From JBICIG01 sp043101605 (GTDB taxonomy: Bacteria > Planctomycetota > Phycisphaerae > Phycisphaerales > UBA1924), in the NCBI GenBank assembly GCA_043101605.1, contig JBICIG010000098.1, positions 1 to 15,111 of the forward strand: 15,111 nucleotides of DNA, in the 5' to 3' direction. Position numbers and translations under genes: made by a program. Positions 7,785-15,111 of this stretch are shown here, in pieces. A model generated the notes under the pieces. It was given only the letters and a program-made list of their open reading frames with translations. It had not been told where the DNA came from and searched no databases. Each line of letters starts with the position of its first letter. Position 1 is the first letter of the stretch.

Positions 7785-7790
7785 CTCCTT
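7785..7790 (-). promoter_or_regulatory. Shine-Dalgarno AAGGAG deciding the start of the flagellin-core-like gene
   Basis: AAGGAG on the minus strand lies 8 bases before the ATG at 7774-7776. It is one of the few strong ribosome binding sites in this window and argues for the shorter 311-residue product over an upstream ATG at 7837-7839. Confidence 0.8.
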
Positions 7791-7856
7791 GCGGGCGTGT
7801 CTGATCAGGTTGTCGGCCGATGGAGTCACGCGGCTCCACAGTGCCGGAATGAAGAA

Positions 7857-8777
7857 TCAGGAGGGGAGCTCGCCCGAGGTGCGCATCGCGGCGATGAGGT
7901 CATCGATCGCGGCTTTGATGCCGGCGTGGCCTCGATCGAGGGGGACGCCGAGGGCTTGGGCGTCGTCCTTGGTGAACTGGTTCTTCGGTTCGGTGGGGCT
8001 GGAGTCGTCGATGGTGGCGTCGACGCCGAGGGCTTCGGCGGCGAACTTCGCCCAGTCGGCCCAGCGGGCGTAGCAGTCGGCGAGGTGGACGATGGGCGGC
8101 GTGGGCGAGCCGGCGCTGAGGTGTTCGGTGGCGTGGCGGAGGGTGGCGGCGACATCCTCGACATGGACGAACTTGCCGCCGCCCTGGCGATTGGCGGCCT
8201 GGCCGTTGGCGAGCTTCTGGATGATGGGGTGGCCGATGGAGCGGTCGAGTTTGGGATCGAGGCCGTAGACGGCGCTCGGGCGGACGGCGCAGAAGGGGCG
8301 TTTGTGCTGGGCGTGCTCGGCCCAGAGGAAACACTCGACGGCGGCTTTGTACGCGCCGTAGTAGCCGCCGGGGCGGGTGGGGTGGTCGGCGTCGATCCGG
8401 CCGTTCCATCGCGGGCGCATGTCGTGATGGACGGCGACGGAACTGACGAAGACGAAGGGGAGCGGGCGTGAGCGTTCCAGCAGTTCGATGGAGCTTCGGA
8501 CATTGGCGTTGACGATCTCGGCGAGGGAGGCCTGACCCGAAGCCATGGAACGCCAGTCGGCGGAGTTGTGGATGACCGCGTCGGCGCCGTTGAGCAGGTC
8601 GTCGAAGCAGGCGGGGTCGGCCTGATCTCCCACGACGAAGCGGTCGACAAAGGGCTCGATGTGGTCGCGGCGGCTGGTCTCGCGGACGAGGCCCGTGACC
8701 TGATGGCCCTGCTCGGCGAGTTGACGCGCGGTGACCGAGCCGATGAATCCGCTGACGCCGGTGAGTGCTACTCGCAT
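7857..8777 (-). CDS. NAD(P)-dependent epimerase/dehydratase family protein (extended SDR)
   Basis: This 306-residue extended short-chain dehydrogenase has an N-terminal nucleotide-binding motif ALTGVSGFIGS (residues 4-14, pattern GxxGxxG), the serine pair SS (112-113) in the catalytic strand and the YxxxK pair Y140/K144 in GYYGAYKAAVE. VRPSAVYG after it is typical of the family, as is the NADP-region VRETS near residue 31. Family members epimerise, reduce or dehydrate nucleotide sugars or small aldehydes and flavonoid-like ketones. The GPxxVHxxD-type region (here KFVHVEDVAAT) is present. The substrate domain gives no specific hint. Its ATG lies 2 bp after the GNAT gene stop, so the two are probably co-transcribed. 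Downstream it is separated by 80 bp from the flagellin-core-like gene. Function beyond the family level is unknown. Confidence 0.87.
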   Translation of the reverse strand: MRVALTGVSGFIGSVTARQLAEQGHQVTGLVRETSRRDHIEPFVDRFVVGDQADPACFDDLLNGADAVIHNSADWRSMASGQASLAEIVNANVRSSIELLERSRPLPFVFVSSVAVHHDMRPRWNGRIDADHPTRPGGYYGAYKAAVECFLWAEHAQHKRPFCAVRPSAVYGLDPKLDRSIGHPIIQKLANGQAANRQGGGKFVHVEDVAATLRHATEHLSAGSPTPPIVHLADCYARWADWAKFAAEALGVDATIDDSSPTEPKNQFTKDDAQALGVPLDRGHAGIKAAIDDLIAAMRTSGELPS

Positions 8778-8779
8778 GG

Positions 8780-9271
8780 TCAATGGTTGGGCGCAGCGGA
8801 AGCGATGTCCTTGCGGAAGCAACGAATATCGCAGACCGGTTCGAAACCGAGGCGTTCGTGGGCATGGAGGCTGGCGGCGTTGTGGAGTTCGGCATCGGAG
8901 GCGAACTCGGTGCAGCCTTGCTCGGAGGCCCACTGCTCGGCTTGGGCGACGAGGAGGCGGCCGAGGCCCTGGTTGCGGGCCCGCTCGGCGACGAACCAGC
9001 CTTCGAGGAACCCGACGGGTGAGGAGTCGCAGCCCTCGGCGTAGTCGCGGAGGGAGACCTCGGCGAGGCCGACGGGGCCCATGTCGTCCTCGGCGATGAG
9101 GACGAGGTGGCGGAGGCTCTGGATGGTGCCGTGGGCGAAGTACTCGGCGATGTGGCGGTCGAAATCGGTGAGCCAGTCGGGGCCGAGGCCCTTGCGCATG
9201 CTCGACCAGGCGTCGGCGTCGCAGGGATCAGCGGGGCGGATCGTGACGGGGGATGGGGAGTTGGCGGTCAT
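8780..9271 (-). CDS. GNAT acetyltransferase resembling aminoglycoside 6'-N-acetyltransferase (AAC(6')-I type)
   Basis: The 163-residue protein has the length and conserved pattern of chromosomal AAC(6')-I enzymes. It opens with VTIRPADPCDADAWSSMRKGL, then LIAEDDMGPVGLAEVSLR, YAEGC (77-81), PVGFLEGWFV (85-94) and the acetyl-CoA pyrophosphate loop RNQGLGR (99-105). ASDAELHN (124-131), AHERLGFE (137-144) and a closing CFRK (151-154) complete it. Enzymes of this type acetylate the 6'-amino group of aminoglycosides with acetyl-CoA; some homologues act on other amines. The start at 9269-9271 fits the family length. A longer in-frame ATG at 9400 would add 43 non-family residues that run through an inverted repeat, so I reject it. 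The gene is followed after 2 bp by the epimerase gene. Activity on antibiotics is inference. Confidence 0.85.
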   Translation of the reverse strand: MTANSPSPVTIRPADPCDADAWSSMRKGLGPDWLTDFDRHIAEYFAHGTIQSLRHLVLIAEDDMGPVGLAEVSLRDYAEGCDSSPVGFLEGWFVAERARNQGLGRLLVAQAEQWASEQGCTEFASDAELHNAASLHAHERLGFEPVCDIRCFRKDIASAAPNH

Positions 9272-9359
9272 CGCGAGTCTCGCTCGGGGCCTGGGTCGGG
9301 GTGTCGTGGAGTTTGCATGGAGATTGGGGTCGTGGCCTTCACGCTGATTGGCGCCGAGG

Positions 9360-9387
9360 CACGGGTTGCGCTTCGGGTCAACCCGTG
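9360..9387 (-). terminator. Perfect 9-bp inverted repeat between the UDP-glucuronate decarboxylase and GNAT genes
   Basis: CACGGGTTG (9360-9368) pairs with CAACCCGTG (9379-9387) around a 10-base loop. It begins about 74 bases past the decarboxylase stop and about 88 bases before the GNAT start. No T run follows on the minus strand. It may end the yajC-secDF unit or bind a dimeric regulator of the GNAT gene. The rest of the 190-bp gap (9272-9461) shows no tRNA, no ORF with family support and no clear promoter hexamers. Confidence 0.4.
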
Positions 9388-9461
9388 GCGCAGGGTGCAT
9401 GGTTGAGGCGTGGCGTTGCGCCTGTCGCGTTGAGACCGCGGCGCTGATGCAGTTCCGTTGA

Positions 9462-10433
<972 letters not shown>

Positions 10434-10459
10434 GGGGTGAGAGGATAGGGCCCGGCGGG

Positions 10460-11065
10460 TCATCGGGCGGGTGGAGGCGGGATTCGGAGCATCTCGCCGA
10501 CGGTCAGGTCGTCGGGGCTGGAGAGGCGGTCGCGGTTGGCCTGGTAGATGAGGTCGGAGAGTGAGCCGTCGCCGTAGAGCCGCTTGGCGATCTTCCAGAG
10601 GGAATCGTCCGAGCGGATCTCGTACTCGATCTCGCGCGGATCGGGGGAGGCGAGGGGCTCGGGATCGATCGGGAGGCGGATGGACTGGCCGATCTGGAGG
10701 CGGAGGGGATCGACGAGAGGGTTGGCCGCGGCGATGGCGGACTCGAACTTCGCGCCGCCGAGTTGCTCGGCCGCGATGCGGCTGAAGGTGTCGCCCTTGC
10801 GGATGATGTAGTCGCGGAAACGCGGGGCGGAGGGTGCCACCTGATTGCGGGCGGGATCGGGTCTCTGCGGCGCTGGGGCCAGGGACTGTTCGCTGGGCGT
10901 CGAGGAGGCCGAGGTCGCCGGGGTGTGAGGCTCGGCAGAGGGCGCGGGGGTGCCCAGAGCGATGGCGGGAACGGGTCGAGAAGGGGTCCACCACCAGTAG
11001 ACAACGATCCAGACCGCGACGAGGACGGCGGCGGAGCGACCGATCTGCTGGGCCCGTTCGGACAT
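10460..11065 (-). CDS. Membrane-anchored double LysM-domain protein
   Basis: The 201-residue product has one hydrophobic segment near the N-terminus (about 11-26, AAVLVAVWIVVYWWW), which should act as a signal anchor. A proline-, alanine- and serine-rich linker follows (about 27-82). Then come two LysM repeats, one at about 85-132 (DYIIRKGDTFSRIAAEQLGG to IGQSIRLP) and one at about 147-196 (YEIRSDDSLWKIAKRLYGDG to VGEMLRIP). LysM domains bind N-acetylglucosamine polymers such as peptidoglycan. No catalytic domain is attached, so the protein probably tethers or senses the wall from the inner membrane. The start at 11063-11065 is set by an AAGGGAG sequence 5 bases upstream; a longer ATG at 11206 would overlap secDF and is rejected. 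It lies 53 bp after secDF and 26 bp before the UDP-glucuronate decarboxylase gene, which points to a shared envelope unit. Confidence 0.88.
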   Translation of the reverse strand: MSERAQQIGRSAAVLVAVWIVVYWWWTPSRPVPAIALGTPAPSAEPHTPATSASSTPSEQSLAPAPQRPDPARNQVAPSAPRFRDYIIRKGDTFSRIAAEQLGGAKFESAIAAANPLVDPLRLQIGQSIRLPIDPEPLASPDPREIEYEIRSDDSLWKIAKRLYGDGSLSDLIYQANRDRLSSPDDLTVGEMLRIPPPPAR

Positions 11066-11070
11066 CGCGA

Positions 11071-11077
11071 CTCCCTT
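11071..11077 (-). promoter_or_regulatory. Shine-Dalgarno AAGGGAG of the LysM gene
   Basis: AAGGGAG on the minus strand lies 5 bases before the ATG at 11063-11065 and decides that start over an upstream in-frame ATG that would run into secDF. Confidence 0.7.
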
Positions 11078-11118
11078 CGCGGCATGGAAGAGCCGGCCTC
11101 CGGCCGACGGTGGCCAGT

Positions 11119-14100
11119 TTACCCGACGGGCGGTTCGAGGGCCGGGGGTTCGGCTTCGGAGTCGACGCGGTCGCGGCGGTGGCGGGCCTCGGATTTTCCG
11201 GACCACACGAGGGGGGCGGCGACGGCGATGGAGGAGTAGGTGCCGACGCCGATACCGATCAGCAGGGCGTAGCTGAAGGCGCGGACGCCCTCGCCACCGA
11301 TGAGGTAGAGGATCAGAACGGCGAGGAGGGTGGTGCCCGAGGTGATGACGGTTCGGCTGATGGTCTGATTAACGGAACTCTCGATGACTTCGGTGGAGGC
11401 GTAGGGGAGCTTGCCGCGGTTCTCGCGGATGCGGTCCATGACGATGATGGTGTCGTTGAGCGAGTAGCCGATGATCGTGAGGATCGCGGCGATCATGTTG
11501 AGATCGATCTTGAAGGGCATGATGCCGAGGGACTGGGCAAAGCCCTGCGTGCTCGGGTGCTCGTAGATGATCTCGGCGAGGGCGATGAGCCCGATGCAGG
11601 TGAGGACATCGTGGAGGAGGCAGGTGATCGCGGCGAGCGAGTAGCGGACCGAGCCGAATCGGACCCAGATGTAGATGGTGATGAGGAGGAAGCTCAGGAG
11701 GATGGCGGCGACGGCGCGTGCCTTGAAGGTCTGTGCGATGGAGGCGCTGAACTTCTGGAGCTCGGCCATGGAGGTGGATCGGCCGAGGGCGTCGCGTGCG
11801 AGTTGCCACTCGACGCGGGCGAGTTCCTCTTCCCACAGCTCGGGCTGACCGAAGCTGATGTCGGGGTCGCGGGCGATCATGGCGGCGGAGATGACTCGGT
11901 TCTCGTCGCCTTCGAGGATGAACAGGGCCCACGGACGGGCGCGGGCGTTCTCGTAGGCGGGGTCGACGGTTCGGACCTGCTGGAGCTTGGTGCGCAGGGC
12001 CGAGAGGGTTGGCGCGGGTTCGAGGTCTTCCATGAGGACGATGACGCCGTCGGGGTAGGCCGAGACATCCTGGCCGCGGTCCTCGAAGGGGACGCCGGCG
12101 GTGCGGGTGCCGAGATTGTCAACGAGGCTTGGCTCGGTGATCGGGAAGACCACGGCGCGGAAGTCGTCTGCGTTCTCGAACTGGATGGGCGGCTGCGCGT
12201 CGAGGAGATCCTGGAACTCGAGCTGGAGCGCGGACTGGAGGAGCGCGTCGTTCTCGATCCTCGTCTTGATCATGTAGCGATCGGAGACGATGAGCCCGTC
12301 GGCGCCGTCGCGGGGATCGAGGGCGACGAGGTCGGCGCTTGCGAGGTCGGCGAGAGCGTCGTTGGAGGGGTCATCGTCGCTGCGGGCGCGGCGTTCGATG
12401 GCGGCGAGCCCGTCCTCGATGACCTGGCGGGATCGGACGATGGGCTCGCCGGTCTCGGCGTCGTCCTTGAACTGGAGCTGGACCTGGGTGCCACCGACGA
12501 ACTCGGTGTCGAGCATCTTGGAGCCCTGCTTCCAGACCATGCCGAGCCCGAGGGCGATGTAGCCGGCGGAGATCGCGACGAAGACCCAGCGGAGCTTCAT
12601 CCACTTGATCTTCGGTTCGAGGGCGTGCTCGATGGCGGGGACGGCCATGGGGAGCATGGAGGTCTTGCGCCAGTTGCCGTACTGGATGAAGGCGTAGACG
12701 ATCAGCCGGCTGATGACCAGCGCGGAGAAGAGTGTCGCGACGACGCCGATGCCGAGGGTGATCGCGAAGCCCTTGACCTCCTGGGTGGAGACGCCCGGGA
12801 GAACGAGAACGACGGCGACGATGAGGTTGGTGACATTGCCGTCGACGATCGAGCTGAGTGCTCGCTGGTAGCCGAGTCGGACGGCGGCTTTGAAGTCGGT
12901 GCCGATGCGGAGCTCTTCGCGCATGCGCTCGAAGATGAGCACATTGGCATCGACCGCCATGCCGAAGGTGAGGATGATGCCGGCGATACCCGGGAGGGTC
13001 AGTGCGGCCTGCTGATATGAGAGAGCGCCGAGGATGAGGATGGCGTTGCAGCCCAGACAGACAACGGCGATGGCGCCGCACTTGAAGTAGTAGAAGACCA
13101 TGAAGACCGAGACGGCGATCAGGGCGAAGACGCCGGCGCGGAGGCCCGCCTGAAGGTTGTCCTTGCCGAGCTCGGGGCCGACGGTGCTCTGGCTGATTGG
13201 CTCGGGCGAGAGCTTGGCCTGGAGCGAACCCGCGCCGAGGATGCGGATGACATCTTCGCGTTCGCGGGTGGGGAAGTTGCCGGTGATCTGGCCCTGTCGG
13301 CTGATGCGACCCAGGAGGTTGGGCGCGGTGTAGACCTGGTCGTCGAGGAGGACGGCCATGTTGTCGCCGACATGGGACCCGGTGAGCTGGCCGAGAAGCT
13401 GCGCACCGCGGGCGTCCATGCGGAAGTTGATGGCGGGGCGGCCGCGGCTGTCCGAGCCCTGGAAGGCGCTGGCGACGCCCCACTCGCCGCGTGCGTCCTC
13501 GGCGCTGGAGGTCAGCCTTGAGCCGGGCTCGTCGTAGCAGAGCATCCAGTACTCGCCCTGGTAGGGTTCGACGATGTAGCCGGTGTCGCCGTAGGACGCG
13601 AAATAGCCCTGTGGGCTCTGTTCGAGTCGGCGGAAGCCGTCGGCGTCGTTGAACCAGGAGTCGACGCGGCGGAGCTTGAACCAGCGGGTGTTGGTGCCGC
13701 TGGCCTCGGTCGGGCCCTTTTCCTGAAGTTCGTTGCGGAGTCGCTGGACCTCGGCCTGGGGCAGTGCCTTGGGGCCCTGGGCGTCGACGGTGATTCTGAA
13801 GCTCAGGACGCCGGACGACTGAAGCTGGCGCTTCAGCTCGGACGGGTCGTCGAGAGCGGTGCGGTTGGCGAGGTACTCGTCGTGGGCCTCGACAATGGCA
13901 TCGATGCGGTCGGCGGCTTCGGGGAATCGCTGCTTGAGGTCCGCGATCGCCTGCTGCCGGGGGCTGGGGAGCTCGAGGCGGGTGTTGTCTTCTCGATCGA
14001 AGAGAACGGTGGATTCGCTGGAGCGTTCGACGGCCGAGCGGACCTCCGCGGGCGAGGGGGCGCTCTCCAGAGCTTCGCGGCGGGCCTGGACATACTCGAA

Positions 14101-14679
14101 CTGGGCGTCGGCGGCGGCGATCGAGAGGGCCTCGAGTTCGGCCGGGTCGGGTTCGCTGGTGCGGGCGAGGGCGTCGTAGGCGGCGCGGGTCTCGCGAGCG
14201 AGGGTCCACGCGTCGGCGACGCTGCGGAGAATGGCGGCCTTGCTGGCGTTGCCGGCGGCGGAGGCCTCGATGAGTCGCTGGCGCTCGGAGGGGTCGTCGG
14301 CGCGGAGGACGCGGTCGAGATCGCCGGCGGAGACGGCGATGTCGGAGAGTGCGTTGAGGCGGGTCTCGAACTCGTTGCGGAGGGCCTTGATCTCGTCGTT
14401 GGGCAGCGGCATCGTGATCTCGATGCGGTCGCGACCCTGGCGGACCATGCTGATCTCGTAGAGCCCGGTGGGATCCACGCGCTCCTTGAGGACCTCGATC
14501 ATCTGGGGGATGACGATGGAGGGGTCGTCGCCGCGATCGAGCTGGACCTGATAGACGAGGGTGACGCCGCCGCGCAAGTCCTTGCCGAGGCGGATGCGTT
14601 TGTCGGGGGGGATGATCCCGAAGATGAAGACCGCGAGCAGGATGCCCACAAACACGAGGTTTCGTCCGAGATTCGACAT
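11119..14679 (-). CDS. secDF: SecD-SecF fusion, Sec translocon accessory subunit
   Basis: This 1186-residue inner-membrane protein joins SecD and SecF in one chain and uses the proton gradient to help proteins leave the SecYEG channel. SecD half: first membrane segment 8-22, DLRGG (34-38), periplasmic P1 region to about 505, then membrane segments with GMAVDANVLIFERMREE (573-589) holding the proton-relay aspartate D577. SecF half begins near 690, with DTEFVGGT (724-731), a periplasmic region to about 985, RFGSVRYSLAAI (1007-1018), the LLHD motif (1021-1024), LTIIGYSLNDTIIVMDRIRE (1067-1086) and NQTISRT with R1109, followed by TSGTTLLAV. Fusions in other bacteria are usually about 730-850 residues. 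The excess lies in both periplasmic parts, including an alanine- and glutamate-rich probable coiled coil at about 121-290. yajC lies 145 bp upstream. The start has GAGGAG 10 bases before it. Confidence 0.97.
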   Translation of the reverse strand: MSNLGRNLVFVGILLAVFIFGIIPPDKRIRLGKDLRGGVTLVYQVQLDRGDDPSIVIPQMIEVLKERVDPTGLYEISMVRQGRDRIEITMPLPNDEIKALRNEFETRLNALSDIAVSAGDLDRVLRADDPSERQRLIEASAAGNASKAAILRSVADAWTLARETRAAYDALARTSEPDPAELEALSIAAADAQFEYVQARREALESAPSPAEVRSAVERSSESTVLFDREDNTRLELPSPRQQAIADLKQRFPEAADRIDAIVEAHDEYLANRTALDDPSELKRQLQSSGVLSFRITVDAQGPKALPQAEVQRLRNELQEKGPTEASGTNTRWFKLRRVDSWFNDADGFRRLEQSPQGYFASYGDTGYIVEPYQGEYWMLCYDEPGSRLTSSAEDARGEWGVASAFQGSDSRGRPAINFRMDARGAQLLGQLTGSHVGDNMAVLLDDQVYTAPNLLGRISRQGQITGNFPTREREDVIRILGAGSLQAKLSPEPISQSTVGPELGKDNLQAGLRAGVFALIAVSVFMVFYYFKCGAIAVVCLGCNAILILGALSYQQAALTLPGIAGIILTFGMAVDANVLIFERMREELRIGTDFKAAVRLGYQRALSSIVDGNVTNLIVAVVLVLPGVSTQEVKGFAITLGIGVVATLFSALVISRLIVYAFIQYGNWRKTSMLPMAVPAIEHALEPKIKWMKLRWVFVAISAGYIALGLGMVWKQGSKMLDTEFVGGTQVQLQFKDDAETGEPIVRSRQVIEDGLAAIERRARSDDDPSNDALADLASADLVALDPRDGADGLIVSDRYMIKTRIENDALLQSALQLEFQDLLDAQPPIQFENADDFRAVVFPITEPSLVDNLGTRTAGVPFEDRGQDVSAYPDGVIVLMEDLEPAPTLSALRTKLQQVRTVDPAYENARARPWALFILEGDENRVISAAMIARDPDISFGQPELWEEELARVEWQLARDALGRSTSMAELQKFSASIAQTFKARAVAAILLSFLLITIYIWVRFGSVRYSLAAITCLLHDVLTCIGLIALAEIIYEHPSTQGFAQSLGIMPFKIDLNMIAAILTIIGYSLNDTIIVMDRIRENRGKLPYASTEVIESSVNQTISRTVITSGTTLLAVLILYLIGGEGVRAFSYALLIGIGVGTYSSIAVAAPLVWSGKSEARHRRDRVDSEAEPPALEPPVG

Positions 14680-14689
14680 GGACGGCAGA

Positions 14690-14695
14690 CTCCTC
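14690..14695 (-). promoter_or_regulatory. Shine-Dalgarno GAGGAG of secDF
   Basis: GAGGAG on the minus strand lies 10 bases before the ATG at 14677-14679. It directly follows the hairpin at 14698-14717 in the transcript. Confidence 0.6.
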
Positions 14696-14697
14696 GG

Positions 14698-14717
14698 GCG
14701 GGCCGTTGAGGGCCCGC
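14698..14717 (-). promoter_or_regulatory. Hairpin just upstream of the secDF ribosome binding site
   Basis: GCGGGCC (14698-14704) pairs with GGCCCGC (14711-14717) around a 6-base loop. In the minus-strand transcript the stem ends two bases before the secDF Shine-Dalgarno sequence. No T tract follows, so it is more likely an untranslated-region structure that could affect secDF translation or mRNA processing than a terminator. The rest of the 145-bp yajC-secDF gap shows only a TTGACA hexamer without a matching -10. Confidence 0.4.
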
Positions 14718-14824
14718 GTCGCGTCAGAGCGAAGTGTCAAGAATAGCGCCGCGGGCGAGGGCGGACGAACCGGGTCGAGAGGGTGCCCGAGGGTCTGCGG
14801 GCGGGCCTCGGAGCGGCTCGGGGG

Positions 14825-15111
14825 TCAGGAGGCCCGGGATTCGAGTGGCTGGGAGCCGACATCGGCGGCGGGGGTCTCGGTGGCGTCGCGTCGCTTCTTG
14901 AGGATCTGCTGGATGGCGGACTTGGAGAACCGGACGCGGGTGCCGGAGGTCTCGTCGACCTTGAGGATGACCTCGTTGTCGCGGATCTCCTGGACGGTGC
15001 CGATGATGCCGCCGATGGTCTGGACCTTGTCCTGCTTCTCGAGCCCGGCCATGAGCTCGGCCCGCTTCTTGCGTTGCTTGCGGCCGGACATGGAGCTCAT
15101 GACGATCATGA
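14825..15111 (-). CDS. yajC: YajC, preprotein translocase accessory subunit, 5' end cut by window edge
   Basis: The visible 95 codons encode the cytoplasmic part of YajC, a small single-pass membrane protein that associates with SecDF and SecYEG. The pattern MSGRKQRKKRAELMAGLEKQDKVQTIGGIIGTVQEI split over the first 50 visible residues is typical: basic residues after the membrane segment, then GDKV-like QDKVQTIGGI, then DNEVILKVDETSGTRVRFSKSAI. A methionine at 15107-15109 could start a protein, but it would lack the membrane segment. The codon before it ends in TC, which can only encode F, L, I or V, so a hydrophobic helix very likely continues beyond the window. The C-terminal 25 residues are an unconserved polar tail. 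The order yajC-secDF is the usual one in many bacteria. Confidence 0.93.
   Translation of the reverse strand, partial: MIVMSSMSGRKQRKKRAELMAGLEKQDKVQTIGGIIGTVQEIRDNEVILKVDETSGTRVRFSKSAIQQILKKRRDATETPAADVGSQPLESRAS

Noticed and set aside
9272..9400. 43-codon N-terminal extension of the GNAT protein
   Set aside because: The extra residues do not resemble the family, and the DNA holds a perfect inverted repeat, as expected for a non-coding leader.
11092..11104. Short GCCGG-CCGGC inverted repeat between secDF and the LysM gene
   Set aside because: Only a 5-bp stem with a 3-base loop and no T tract; expected by chance in such GC-rich DNA.
11066..11206. N-terminal extension of the LysM protein into secDF
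   Set aside because: It would overlap the secDF end by nearly 90 bases and put basic, proline-rich sequence before the signal anchor; the shorter start has a good Shine-Dalgarno sequence.
10834..13020. 728-codon plus-strand frame opposite the LysM and secDF genes
   Set aside because: Acidic low-complexity product, antisense to strongly supported secDF; a composition artefact.
12371..14740. 789-codon minus-strand frame overlapping secDF
   Set aside because: Arginine- and proline-rich shadow in another frame of secDF, with no motif.
14735..14740. TTGACA on the minus strand in the yajC-secDF gap as a promoter -35
   Set aside because: At 16-18 bases spacing there is only GC-rich sequence inside the hairpin, so no -10 supports it. 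The overlapping TATTCT lacks a -35.

Overview
The window is GC-rich bacterial chromosome. All eleven protein genes I can support lie on the minus strand, so transcription runs from high to low coordinates. I see no rRNA, tRNA, CRISPR array, insertion sequence or phage gene. No gene-free stretch exceeds about 190 bases. The best lineage guess is Planctomycetota, class Phycisphaerae-like. This rests on the GC-rich composition, the SecD-SecF fusion, the weak or absent Shine-Dalgarno sequences at most starts, and a protein that matches the central region of planctomycetal flagellins as I remember them. It is inference and would need a tree.

Right part (about 15111 down to 9462): the end of yajC, a 1186-residue SecD-SecF fusion, a short membrane-anchored double-LysM protein, and a UDP-glucuronate decarboxylase. 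YajC and SecDF are the accessory arm of the Sec translocon. The LysM protein and the UDP-xylose-forming enzyme belong to the cell envelope, so this is an export and envelope block.

Middle (9271 down to 6841): a GNAT enzyme that closely resembles aminoglycoside 6'-N-acetyltransferases is followed after 2 bp by an NAD-dependent epimerase-family protein. Next comes a 311-residue protein that looks like the variable core of a flagellin without its polymerising ends.

Left part (6785 down to 1): a tight four-gene set holds a PLP aminotransferase, an AtoE-type short-chain carboxylate transporter, a MOFRL-type glycerate 2-kinase and an FAD-dependent amine or amino-acid oxidoreductase. The first two overlap by 4 bp and the last two are 5 bp apart. 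The set suggests uptake and catabolism of a small amino or carboxylic acid that ends in 2-phosphoglycerate. After it comes a 146-bp gap and then prolyl-tRNA synthetase, cut by the window edge.

That gap holds the sharpest non-coding signal: a perfect 16-bp palindrome at 1569-1584 identical to the chromosomal parS consensus bound by ParB. If functional, it places this region in the origin-proximal chromosome segregation domain. The other item that looks new is the detached flagellin-core protein at 6841-7776.
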